From: Centroberyx gerrardi
Lineage: Eukaryota > Chordata > Actinopteri > Beryciformes > Berycidae
Assembly (NCBI RefSeq): GCF_048128805.1
Contig: NC_135997.1
Span: 23,269,815-23,333,814 of the forward strand
Reading direction: 5' to 3'
DNA length: 64,000 nucleotides
Position 1 is the first letter of the stretch. Every line of letters begins with the position of its first letter. This document shows, piece by piece, positions 36,139 to 47,049 of the stretch. Position numbers and translations under genes: made by a program. The notes under the pieces are model-generated. The model saw only the letters and a list, made by a program, of their open reading frames with translations. It had not been told where the DNA came from and ran no database searches.

Positions 36139-36980
36139 TTGTCCGTCCGTCCACGAGAATGGGACGTACGTCCGTACGGACGTACGGACGTCCGTCCCAT
36201 TTTCGTGAACACGATATCTCAGGAATGCCTTGAGGGAATTTCTTCAAATTTGGCACAAACGTCCACTTGGACTCAAGGATGAACTGATTAGATTTTGGTG
36301 GTCAAAGGTCAAAGGTCAAGGTCACTGTGACCTCACGTCCGTCCCATTCTCATGAACGCGATATCTCAGGAACGCCTTGAGGGAATTTCTTCAAATTTGG
36401 CACAAACGTCCACTTGGACTCAAGGATGAACTGATTTGATTTTGGTGGTCAAAGGTCAAGGTCACTGTGACCTCACGTCCGTCCGATTCTCATGAACGCG
36501 ATATCTCAGGAACGCCTGGAGGGAATTTCATTACATCTAGCACAAATGTCCACTTGGACTCAAGCATGAACTGATTAGAATGATCAGTCAAGGGTCTATG
36601 GTCAAGGTCACTGTGACCTCACAAAAGACGTTTTTGGCCATAACTCAAGAATTCATACGCTAATTATGACAAAATTTCACACAAATGTCTAATAGGATAA
36701 AATGATGAAGTGATGACATTTTATGATCAAAAGTTCAAAGGTCAACTTCACTGTGACATCATAATGTTTTGCTTACCACTGTAGCTGAGAAAACGATCTT
36801 GGGTCAATCTACAAAAACGGTGGAAGTGCTGTCACTTACTTTTGCAGACACCAAAATCCTTTAAGTTGACCTAATAAACACATTAATTATATATGTACAA
36901 TAAATAAAAACTGTCCTTGCAATGATAAAACAAAGTTTATTGGCGGAGGCATACAACCGCGAGGCGGTTATTTCTAGTTT
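36139..36980 (+). repeat. Tandem array with nuclear-receptor-site-like units
   Basis: A unit of about 140-147 bp is repeated. GATATCTCAGGAA marks units at 36213, 36360 and 36500, and a diverged fourth starts near 36638. Each of the first three units ends in AGGTCACTGTGACCT (36319-36333, 36459-36473, 36605-36619). The array is preceded by an inverted repeat (about 36150-36210, GGACGTACGTCCGTACGG core). It is followed by a non-repeated tail that ends in GGCGGAGGCATACAACCGC and a small hairpin. It has no coding frame. The whole block looks like one dispersed element rather than a satellite, but its family is not identified. Confidence 0.75.
36306..36619. promoter_or_regulatory. Cluster of ERE, DR1 and ERRE/SF-1 motif matches
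   Basis: Three perfect palindromes AGGTCA-CTG-TGACCT fit the oestrogen response element consensus GGTCAnnnTGACC. Unit 1 also has a perfect DR1 (AGGTCA-A-AGGTCA, 36306-36318) overlapping TCAAGGTCA (36316-36324), the extended half-site bound by ERR/SF-1. Unit 2 has AGGTCAAGGTCA (36453-36464). These are sequence matches; binding is untested. Confidence 0.5.
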
Positions 36981-39449
36981 TTCATTTTTTAACATGGGAA
37001 GTCTCTTCTCCGTCAGTATTTTACAAAGTTTCTTCCAGTTAATACAACATAGATATTAAGGAAAGTGAAGGAGAGATGAGAACAGCGTTCCCATTGTGAG
37101 CATGTGGTTTGCATACTACAAGCTGAGCCACTAAGAATTTCATCTTCATGGTAGTGCAGATGAGGGGAATGGACCCAAAATGCAGTAGTATTTTAGCATG
37201 TCTTAATATGAAATTTATTAATGAAACATATTAAGATAGAGTCACAAATATAAATACAGTTTAGGGACCATGAGCTACAGTTGGCGTTAGCCCATAAACA
37301 CCCATAATCTAAAGCTATTTGACTCTTCTTTTGTCTTCACTTTTTTATGTGAAATCCATATTGCACTGTAGATGAGTTAACATGAAAAAGACTATTTCAG
37401 CTCTTTGTCAGTGCTCAATTCCTGATAATGCGTAATGCACTTTTTGAAGATCTTGATTTCATTCATAATGACAGGTAATTGCGATTAGTGTAAGGCCAGT
37501 GCTCTGGTGTAATGAACCATAACCCAGCCACGGTACCCAGTTAACCCAAGACAGTTCTGCTCGCCTACATCGGTTTAAGTGAAAAGCACTTGAGCATGTG
37601 CAGTTGCCTTTAAAACATTCAAGTGACCATCACTGAAAACAGGGTTCAGCAACTGTATTACAGAAACATCCTAGCTGTAAATTCTTATTTTGCTTATGAA
37701 TGCAATTGGGATTGTTGCAGTCACAGAAGAATGGGTCTCAAGTGATGTTTGGTTCATAATCCAATCTTATCAAGTTAAATGCAAGTTTATAAAAATGGGT
37801 TTTTATGTCTTAAAGGAAGATGCAGAATTAGCTTGTTGTATTCTCTCAAGTATGTTCCTCCAAATTATAGAGGCTCTGATTATAAATGCTAGATCAATAA
37901 TGAATAACTTTTATTATGCTTGTTTTGTGCCTTGTAAACCTCTATGTTACCCACATTGGTTTTTATCATTTACCGTTAACAATCGCTGTCCATGCTGCAG
38001 GGAATATTTCCCATCTCTATTGCTTCAAAAAGCATTGTCATAAAGGTAACATTTCATTATTTTAATGAAAGTGGTCATTTTGTCTCTGAATCAGTAGTAG
38101 GTTTAGAAAAATGTCACGTGTGTGTATAACATTGACATTCAACACCCGTCCACACTGAAAGGTCTTCATTTGAATGGCAGTTTCACCCTGACCAAATGAG
38201 CAAACTGTTCACACCTCACCATAGCCTGAGGGGCTATTGAAGAGGTGCTAACTTTGGAATAAAATGGCTATTATTCAAATTAATGGACTGTCACCCATTT
38301 GACATTATTTCACAAAGGTCGTCCTCTTTAAACAGATAGTTAGTAGTGCCAGAATCCAAAACCATTTTCATACTTTTTGCTTCTACTGAATGGTTAACAG
38401 CCTCTCTACTGCAACTCCATGAATTAACACATCCCCAAAGCTAATATTCCTCAATTAATATTTATTATACTAATTAATATTTAAACTAGCTATTTTGAAG
38501 TTAAGGTAAGGTAAGATAAGAGAATAATGTAAAATGGGTGACGTATTCCTTTAATGTTACTGGTGACATGCAAATCACAAAATCAAGAGCAGAAGAAGAA
38601 TCCTGTGCTTCAGGCAGAGGAGGGAGGGAAACCATTTCAAATTGTGATAAATGTACTGCCACCAAATAGGCATATTTCATAGTATGCTGACTCATTTCAG
38701 CTGACACTCTTCAATTTTGACTTCTGAAAAACATTATTTTGACTGGATAACACCTTTAATAGAAGAGTTTGCTTTTGTGACAGATTAGACTGTTGGTGTA
38801 AGAACAGATACAGGCTTACTCGAGTCGGGTGAATTCTGTTTTCTACTTTTTCACTGCAAACCATCTATCCTGTTCACTTAATCCACGAGTCTGGCACTTC
38901 AGTCTGAATGGGTGACGTAGAGTGATTGAACGGTACTTCAAAGTGCATCAGTTCATCTAGGCTTTCACTTAACCACCTTTCACATAATTATTTAGTGCAA
39001 TTAGCATTTTCCATTAAGTCCTCAGGTGAATCAGATGATGTCAAAAATAGTTGGTTGGCTGAAAAATGGATTTCTATCTGATGACTTGACATGTTAAGCT
39101 ATTGGTCTAAAGTACTTACTGGTAGACCTTTAGACTTTCCCTGAACTCTCATCTGAAAGTAAGACCCCACCATTGTCACTAATTAATGAGGCAAGCATGA
39201 GGTGAGTATCTCATGCAAAGCTGACTAGTCAAGCTGACTTGGCAAAATTCTTTTTACCCCCAGTTATTTCCTGCAGCTTTCGATGTGGCTTTTGGTTGCA
39301 TAATTGATTAGGCCTTGTGGGGCCGAACCACCTGAAAGTGCTTATGGATGAAATCTGGCTCATGTCGAAGAGACTGCTTAGGTATATGTGATTAGTCTTT
39401 GACACTCTATCCCCGTCCGACACCTGAGCCCATCAGCCAAGCACGTTCA

Positions 39450-39512
39450 GTCCACTTCAGTTCAGTTTAGTCTTTATGATACTCCCAGAGGGAGATTGAT
39501 TCGCAGCAAATA
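39450..39512 (-). mobile_element. LINE 3' end fragment
   Basis: On the minus strand the stretch reads CTGCGAATCAATCTCCCTCT and then GGGAGTATCATAAAGACTAA, followed by ACTGA-type tail units. This resembles the 3' termini of fish CR1/Rex1-type LINEs. Confidence 0.4.
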
Positions 39513-40884
39513 AAAAAACAACAACAACCCAGTACTAGTGCCTCTCACACAGGAGGAAAAGCGGCTTGAAACTACCTTTTGGCAGTGTGGTGTTAATTTT
39601 GGAGACCAACATTAATCTGCTTTCCCACCAAGTAATGAGGTTGGTTTGATGATAATTTTTTTCTTATGTAAATAGGCCTAGTTATAGCAAAAATACAGTA
39701 TTTATCAAGATAAGAATTTGTGCATTGCTAAATCACCCTTTTATTTATTCAAATTCTATGATTTGATTATGATGAATTGTTCCAGCTCTGTAAATGCAGC
39801 ATCGCTGGTTTTGGTGTAAAAGAATATACACCGGCCTTTTGGTGGCTTCGGAGGGGCAGTGTGAGTGGATCTACATGTCTAAATAGCTTCCCTGTGTATT
39901 AGGACAATCTGTATGTCCACCATGCCACCTCTCTCCCCAGGACCTTCCTGGCTGAAGACAATTAGAATGCATCTAAAAGTCAATTACCAACTCAAAGGAT
40001 CAATAACAGCTCTGTTCTTTACAGAGAACAGAGGCTAATAATGATACCGAGCCCTCAAAACCCAATTTTCTCTCAATTAATCCATGGTTTGTTGAGCTGG
40101 CTTGCTCTCAGTCTGGTGGGCTCTGGCATTCCAAGCGTCACATAATTTGTTCATTTGACATTTGTTCGATATTGCACCGGTGGAGTAATGATGAATGTTT
40201 AGCAGCTCTGACTGTTACTATAATATATTGCAACTCTGCCTTATAGACCTCATAGGATATCTAGATGCACTTGCATATTATTTATGTGCTGGTCAACTCT
40301 TTCATGCATACATTTACTGTTTTCAATTAGATGAAACGCTGGTGCTATGGACTGGCTGGCTTAAACAGGGCTTCAGAGCTACTTTCACAGCCTCTTTATC
40401 TGTCAGCCACTCTCTAGCCGATGCAGCGAGGGAAACGAGGCCTGTTATGTTAGAGGTATGGCAACATGTGGTCGTCGAGCTCAGCAGCTGGCTGTCATTT
40501 AAGGCTCCCTTCAGCTCCCCGTTAGTGTGCAGTGACAGTGACTCAATTCTCTGAGGTATTTTAGCTTTTAATTGAAAGGCTTGTACTGGAAGTAGCTGTC
40601 CTTAATGGAGTGTTTTCTCATAGTGACTTTCACCCCTTCCTCCTGCTTGGCGAGGTGCGCGAGCTGCACCTCCTCCCTCTGTTCTCCAGGGATTCTGTCA
40701 TAATAAAGCTCTGGGAACCAGGGACTGGAATCAATTTAGGCTCCCAAATTCTCTCTTACATATATGCAGGATAGCAGGGTGTTGAATTTTCATGAACAGG
40801 CTTCATCCTGTCCCGGTTTCTTGGAATTATGGTTTTGCATCTCCTTGTTGTAATGGCATCTAATGAGTTAATATACTCTTCCCA

Positions 40885-40985
40885 GAGATGGTGTTGTGGT
40901 CATGGTCAAGACCGCTGCCTCTAGAACTACATGTACGTACTACTGACTAGAATCAAATCCCAGTGGAATCTTCTCTCTTAACCCC
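40885..40985 (+). mobile_element. Possible tRNA-derived SINE head
   Basis: GGTGTTGTGGTCATGGTCAA and CTGCCTCTAGAAC are followed 35 bases on by a B-box-like GAATCAAATCCCAGTGG. This order is like a tRNA-derived SINE promoter, but degraded. Confidence 0.35.
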
Positions 40986-41399
40986 TTGAACTCTGATTTT
41001 CCCCTTAAATTTCCCCTTAAGTAGCTCCAAAGTTATATACTATAGCACACTTATATTGAATGAAATATTCAAACTCAAGATTACATTTTTTATGGCTGCA
41101 CCATTACATTAAATGGTCTTGTGCATCATTTTATATACATTTCCATGTAATTAAGCATAACATATTTGGTATCTTTGGAAACCTGGGGATCTTGACTAGA
41201 ATTTAAAATAAAGTTCTGTGGGTTTGAACAAAGCTTGGCTGTGTAATATACGTTTGTAATGATGGACTCACTGGTGGGGCCGGGAGGGTGGAAGGTATGT
41301 CTCCTCCAGGCTTTTATTCTTCTCAATCTTCCTACTGTCTGAATGAAGAAAAATTATGAATGAAGAAAAATATGAAGGGGAATGGAGTGTTCACTCTCC

Positions 41400-41860
41400 T
41401 GTTGTGGTGGGTAAATAAACTATTCATCACAACGACGTGTTGTCGTTTAGTAAAGGCACACACAGTCTAAGTATGAAAATGATTTAATCATCTGATCTGC
41501 AGAGTAGAGTAGTGGTCTTCAACAGACAAGAGCATCTGCTAAAGAGAGAGCGGGTCTCAACAAAGTGAACACAGTTTCTAGAGAGACAGGAGTGAGGTGT
41601 GTATGAGGTGACAACTGGAAGCCTAGGCCAGGTTGTGCATTATCTCAAGGACTGGTACATTGTGACTATTGTTATTCAGAGTGCCAGACATAACCTGTCT
41701 GTGTCGTCTCGGCCCAAGCTGAGACAGCCACTTAGAGTCCTTTCTCAGGAAAAAGGAATGCTGCTTTGTGTATACACATACTGTTCCCATGGATCTGTCA
41801 TTTTATAGCTCTGTGAGCTTGCCTTTCTGTATGATCCTGTTCTACAGTTCTCCCTCAACA
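41400..41860 (-). mobile_element. Endogenous retroviral LTR (minus orientation)
   Basis: On the minus strand a 461-bp unit starts TGTTGAGGGAG and ends CCCACCACAACA, with matching TGTTG...CAACA ends. Inside it are a TATA box (TATAAA, 41808-41803) and an ATTAAA signal (41488-41483) in the order expected of a retroviral LTR. Immediately upstream on that strand lies a polypurine tract, AGAATAGGGGGGAC (41874-41861), which marks it as a 3' LTR. No second LTR copy was noticed in the window, so the provirus is incomplete. Confidence 0.6.
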
Positions 41861-41975
41861 GTCCCCCCTATTCTACTAGTTTGTACAGACTAGTATAACA
41901 AATTCATTAGTGTGTGTGAGTACTGCACCAAGCTCTCCCTAGAAAATACAACCCTTGTACTAGAGGACTGAATCG

Positions 41976-42197
41976 TCAGATATCAATCATCATCAAGGCA
42001 GCAATGTCCGCTGCGGGATCATACGGATAGGCGGGATGCACGACATTCATCTTCATTACGTTTACATTAGACATATGGTGATAAAGCAGTGTCTCAGCAC
42101 AACACATAAAGCAGGAAGTAATCCGCATCAAGGGAATAGCGCACCACATCACAAAGAACAGGATTTTCAGACCAGACTGTATTTTGGCAGAGATCCC
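41976..42197 (-). pseudogene. Retroviral internal fragment, possible envelope C-terminal remnant
   Basis: Between the polypurine tract and an in-frame stop at 42200-42198 a short minus-strand frame of about 73 codons remains. It has one hydrophobic stretch of membrane-spanning length (about 42180-42120) followed by paired cysteines and a polar tail. The position directly before the polypurine tract is where an envelope transmembrane subunit would end. The frame is broken upstream. Identity as env rests on position and hydrophobicity only. Confidence 0.3.
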
Positions 42198-42200
42198 CTA

Positions 42201-45200
42201 TTTGAGCACTGCTTAAAATGCTGGCATAGCTGTTGGGTTTGACCGTGCCTGTGCCCTCAGAAGAGGCTCCACTCACACCGCCGGGGCAGAGGAGCAACGG
42301 GGCAGTGCCGTGTGAAACGGGCCAGCTGGGCCCTACGTGGGTTTGTGCCTTTAGATGCTGTTCCAAGTGAAATATGCAGCTCGGGCTGAACTGCAGCTGT
42401 AGCTAGGGTGACCTGCTGTGTAGAGCCGCGCTCCACTGTAGGCCTCACACTCCCTTTTATCATACTTACTTGGCAGTATGGTAAAATGTCAGTCAGTCAG
42501 TGTCAGTTGACTAGCAAATAAAAGCTTGAATAGGTTAGGGGTTAAGCTACCACAACTCAACAGAGAGACAGGACAGAAAGATAGACGGGCCGTCAACCAG
42601 ACAGAACCTCTTAGTAGTCTGCTGCTGCTCTCTGTGAAGACATCCCCTCCTTGACATGTCTGTCTTGTCCGACATAATGTCGAGGCCCGGACATAAACAA
42701 TCTGAATCACGACTCGTGCTTTTTTTTTTCCATTCCGCCAGTGTGTCTGGTCTGTGTGTGAGGAGTGTGTTGTTGAGCTGAGAGCTGTGTGACAGGAATA
42801 AGAACGACTCCTGGTTGTCCTCTCAGGGGCTCGGCGAATCTGCAGCTCAGCCAAATAATTGTCTCCTCCGCTGTGTCGCGGCATCCTAAATGCCGCAGCA
42901 ATGTTGTTCCTGTCACTGGCTGCTGTTGCCACTGGCAGGAAAGGAGAAAATGCTGCCTCACCTGTAAAGCTTTGAAAAGATGTTATGTGCCAGTATAAGA
43001 TTATGTAAGTAAAATAATGATTTGTTTTAAGAATTGCAATCTCAGCTTTTTACCTGAATGCCTAGCTGAAGTTTTTTTTTCCTTCATTAGTATGTATTGC
43101 ATGCAGTAATTTCCAGAAAAGCTCAATTGATAGGAATGGGAACGCATGCTCATTATCTATCACTAATCCCAAGACCTTGTTTTCCTCAATATTGTCAGTC
43201 TGTGTATGGGAGTGTTTATTTGTGTCTGTGTGTTTTTGTATATGTGTTTATCGGTGTCTGTGTGTGTCCAGTGCATGCGTGTGCATCCATCTGTCTCTTC
43301 TGTGTTCTGTGTTTCAGTGTGTGTGTGTGTGTTTGTGTGTATGTGTGTCTGTTTGTGTGTATGTGTCTCGGTCCCATTAGGCTTGCCAGCTCTACTGTCA
43401 TATTAAATGAGGGCAGTTTTATCCTTCTTATCCTTGTACCCTGGAATTGACCAGCCCAGAGAGCAGCATGTTAATAGGGGTGAGGTATGATGTAATCCAA
43501 CTGGGGCCTGAGCCTCCATCTTCTCAACCTAGTTACAGTCAAAAGCATAAGCATTATGGTATTAGGCTCAAGTTAATTATTTTCACAGTTGACTCAGTTT
43601 TCAAAGATGAATATGAAGCAAATGGATTTTGATTTGAAACCATGTTACAGCAATGACACCAGCGAAAAAACAAAACAATTTTTTTTTTTTCTCCAGCGCA
43701 GTGTCCCATTACACTTTTTGAGTGTATTAGCATTGCACTAATCTGTTAGTAACCATAAAGCTCCACTGTGACATCTTGGTCTAATGAGTCAACAGCTAAT
43801 GCTGTAGTGCTGCTGTGACTATAGGAAACAACTGGTGTTCTAACAGATGAGGAACAGCCAGGACAGTCCAGCTGCTGATTCAACCATTTCATGTGACGTT
43901 TCAATCTCAAAGTGGATCTTAGTCATGTTAAATGTATGACCAGGCAACAGTTTTAGGGGATTCTTCTTCTGAAATTACTGGATCCACCTTGTTATATATA
44001 GATTTCAGGTACACATTTGGTTGGAAAGCAAGAATTTAGCTTTCCTCCATCTCTCTTGTTAAATTAAGAAAAAAACTCACCCCCTGCCTAAGAGCTGATG
44101 ATGTTTTCAGTCCTTTGCTGTAGGACTGAAATGCAAACCGCAGCACGTGGTGTGACTGACAGCTATAATATGCTGGCTTTTCTTAATTTGTTCATGCATC
44201 GCCTTGAGCCAGCTATCTACAACTGGATGTGTCTGTGTTTATTTCTGTTTGACACACTTGCTGTGTTGCCGCCGAGTTGCATTTTAATGACTCAACAAAA
44301 CCCACTTTCTGGCTTGCTTTGCATCCCCCTTGATAATGCAGGCCATTGTGAATATGTGCACTACGGGGCGAACATAATGTCTTTGAAGTTGTTGTTTACA
44401 TGGACTCCAGCGGTGTCCCCGGTGTGCTGTCCCTGAAAGATGTACAGAGGGGCTGATATGATTAGAGCAATTAGTCAGTGGTTTCAGGGGGAGGATGAAT
44501 GGTAGGAAGGCCCTTGAGGATGTTAGAGCTCAGCATGTTCACTGTCTGCTGCCGTCCCAAAGACTCCACACCGCTCAATTCAGGAGTTTACGCATGAGGA
44601 GTTTTAGAGGTTCATTCCGAAAAAAGATATCCACTGAAGAACTTTGCTTCTGTTTTTGAGGATTGAATGCTCTGTGATTTTGAAATATTAACTGAATTTC
44701 AATTGTTCTTATGACAATCAAATTAGTGATGTTATGATGTTTGCCCTTAAAGTTAGAGACCACAGATCTAAAACTAATTTATACATACCTCTGTACAGTC
44801 TGGAGCTGCTCCAGGCTTATGCAATGTTTGTCTTAAAGTATACATCAAAATTAACTTAATTAACTACTGTCAGTTCTGAACTAGATAATGTCTTGTGATC
44901 CTTTTAAAATCATCCTGGGGTCTGGCACAGTTATCTTTTCCAGTTCATTCTCTATGGAGCTGTACATTAGTGTGAATCTCCAATTACTAGCTGACCAAAC
45001 TCCTCACTCTACAGCTTTGGGAGATAGTTATGATTGTTCACTAACACAGACCGAAGCATCTGTTTGTTTTCATGTTTGCTGAATGGTGTAGTTTTAATTT
45101 CATTTTTTCCAAAGTTGTTTGATAGCAATCCTGCATGCACATATCCATTTCTTCCTGCATTCATGGATAACACATTTTTGAAATTTGTTTTTTTTCAATT

Positions 45201-47039
45201 TTGAATATATCTTGTCTTTGCAAGTAGCACAACATGTAGACGTCGACCATGACATAAGATTTCGCTGTGAGGTTCAACCCATTGTGGGTTCACAGATCTC
45301 GAAAGTACTTGTTCAGAAAAGTTTTGAGGATTTCTGAACCTGTGCTAATCTCTACTTTTGCAAGGCAGGCATGGCGAGTGCTCATCATAGCCTATTTCAC
45401 TAATGGAATCCAGCAGGCTGGGCTTATTGACATGATTCGGCCAGACTTTAATCTAGTTAGATGGGTTGGTTTGCAGTAACTCTTGTCACTGGAGATATTT
45501 GGTACTGATGCTGGGGATGAAATGTGACAGTGCTGCAGAAAGGCCAGAGCAGCAAGGAGAGACAGTAAAAGACTACTGAAGTCATCGCATGCCACCGGAG
45601 CAAATCTGAGCAATGAATGTGTTTTTGCAGTCAATTCAGTTCAGTGTATGTTTGTGTTACACACACAAATTATCTGTGTCTGTGTTGCACCTGCTAACAC
45701 TTAGAAGTGACAAGCTTTAACACGATAGGTGTTCACATGACTCTGCACGGCAGGACGTAATGGTACACCAAGGTATTGGATAAAAGACAGCTGGCTGTGC
45801 TCATGCTTGGCTGATTATCATTTAGTAGGAAAAACAGAAAATTGTGGAAATGCCTCTGTCTCACCAAAGTGAATAAAATGCCTTTTCTAGCCGGTCTCTG
45901 TTTGGAACATGCCAAGCAGAAGCAATATACCTCTCCATCCTCTGGAGTGCTGTTTGTGCGCTGACCCTGCTGACTGTGTTTATGCCGTGCCCTACCATTG
46001 CCTTGATTCCCTAGACACATCCATGATGATTTATTTTCTTCTCTCTCTCTCCTTTGTGTGCCCCTTTCCCCTTCGCCCATGGCATTAGCGCTCCCTCTCT
46101 GTCACGTTTCGGAGACAATCGGGAAGACTTGGGTATGACAATGGAGTGTTGTTTTGTGTATTGTAAGCAAGCACAACAAAGAGGAGACATCAGATACTGT
46201 ACAAGGAGAAAAGTACACATTTCATCTTAAAATAGACCCGTTGACAAACTCTAAAAGCCTGGTTGAAAAGGGTTATACGTTCAGAGTGTTGCCCCTCGGC
46301 ACACTTCAGAAATGAGGGCATGGAGATTTGGATCTCTCAAACGACTCAGCAGGAGGAAAGAGAGGCTTTGAGAGTGCTTCTTTATCCTGCAGGCGCTCGC
46401 TCGGGCCTACACAGGAGCTACAGTGTGTTGGTCAAGACCTCATCCAGCAGAAAACCTGTCTCTACCGGGCTTCAACTTCCACCCAAAGTTTCTAAAAAAG
46501 CTCTTCTCCTTGCCAACTCAACCAATAGCCTGAACTGTTTAGAGACTACTAAAGTTAGAAAACAGTAAGAATAATAACAGCAAGGTCTTGTTTTGAATGA
46601 AACCAAAGCATGGCAAACATTGAAGCATACAAAACCAGTAAGAAAAGTGCTGTCATTGTGGATGCCTCCCCTTTCATTTCGTCTTTTCATTTCATCTTCC
46701 TGGCTGAACCAAATGCTGATCTTGCTAAGAGGTTGGCTCAACGCTGTTGAAAGAGTGATAAGAGCATGTCACCTGAGACTGATGAGCACTGTAGTACAGT
46801 GTATCAAGCAAATATGCCACAGCAAATGTAATGAATGGTGGGCCAATTGGTCACCTTAGCAACCACAGTTAGTAACATAGCAACAATGATGCACTGTACA
46901 GTATGTTAGATATGTATAACAGAGAAGATAACATTTCATTGTGGCTCCAAATGAGAATTGATGAGTAGATACAGTTTTAAGCTACCGATTTAAAATGGAC
47001 TGCCTATGTTAGAATTGTCTCTTCAACGTTTTAGTGTAT
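42201..47039. other. Intronic DNA without a recognised gene
   Basis: The first part (to about 42480) may be further eroded proviral sequence. The 147-residue minus-strand frame at 42489-42932 has no recognised similarity. A GT-rich zone lies at 43200-43370. The remainder is unique AT-rich DNA. Confidence 0.55.
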
Positions 47040-47049
47040 TTGATATATA

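Larger units (their letters stand above)
36981..41399. other. Intronic DNA without a recognised gene
   Basis: Unique AT-rich DNA apart from a LINE 3' end at 39450-39512 and a possible SINE at 40885-40985. The frames at 37690-38043 and 40195-40554 are AT-rich and match nothing I know. Confidence 0.6.

Noticed and set aside
36139..36780. CRISPR-like regular repeat spacing
   Set aside because: The units are long, contiguous and diverged without unique spacers, in a vertebrate nuclear genome.
42489..42932. 147-codon minus-strand frame next to the proviral fragment
   Set aside because: No retroviral motif recognised, and the composition is not distinctive.
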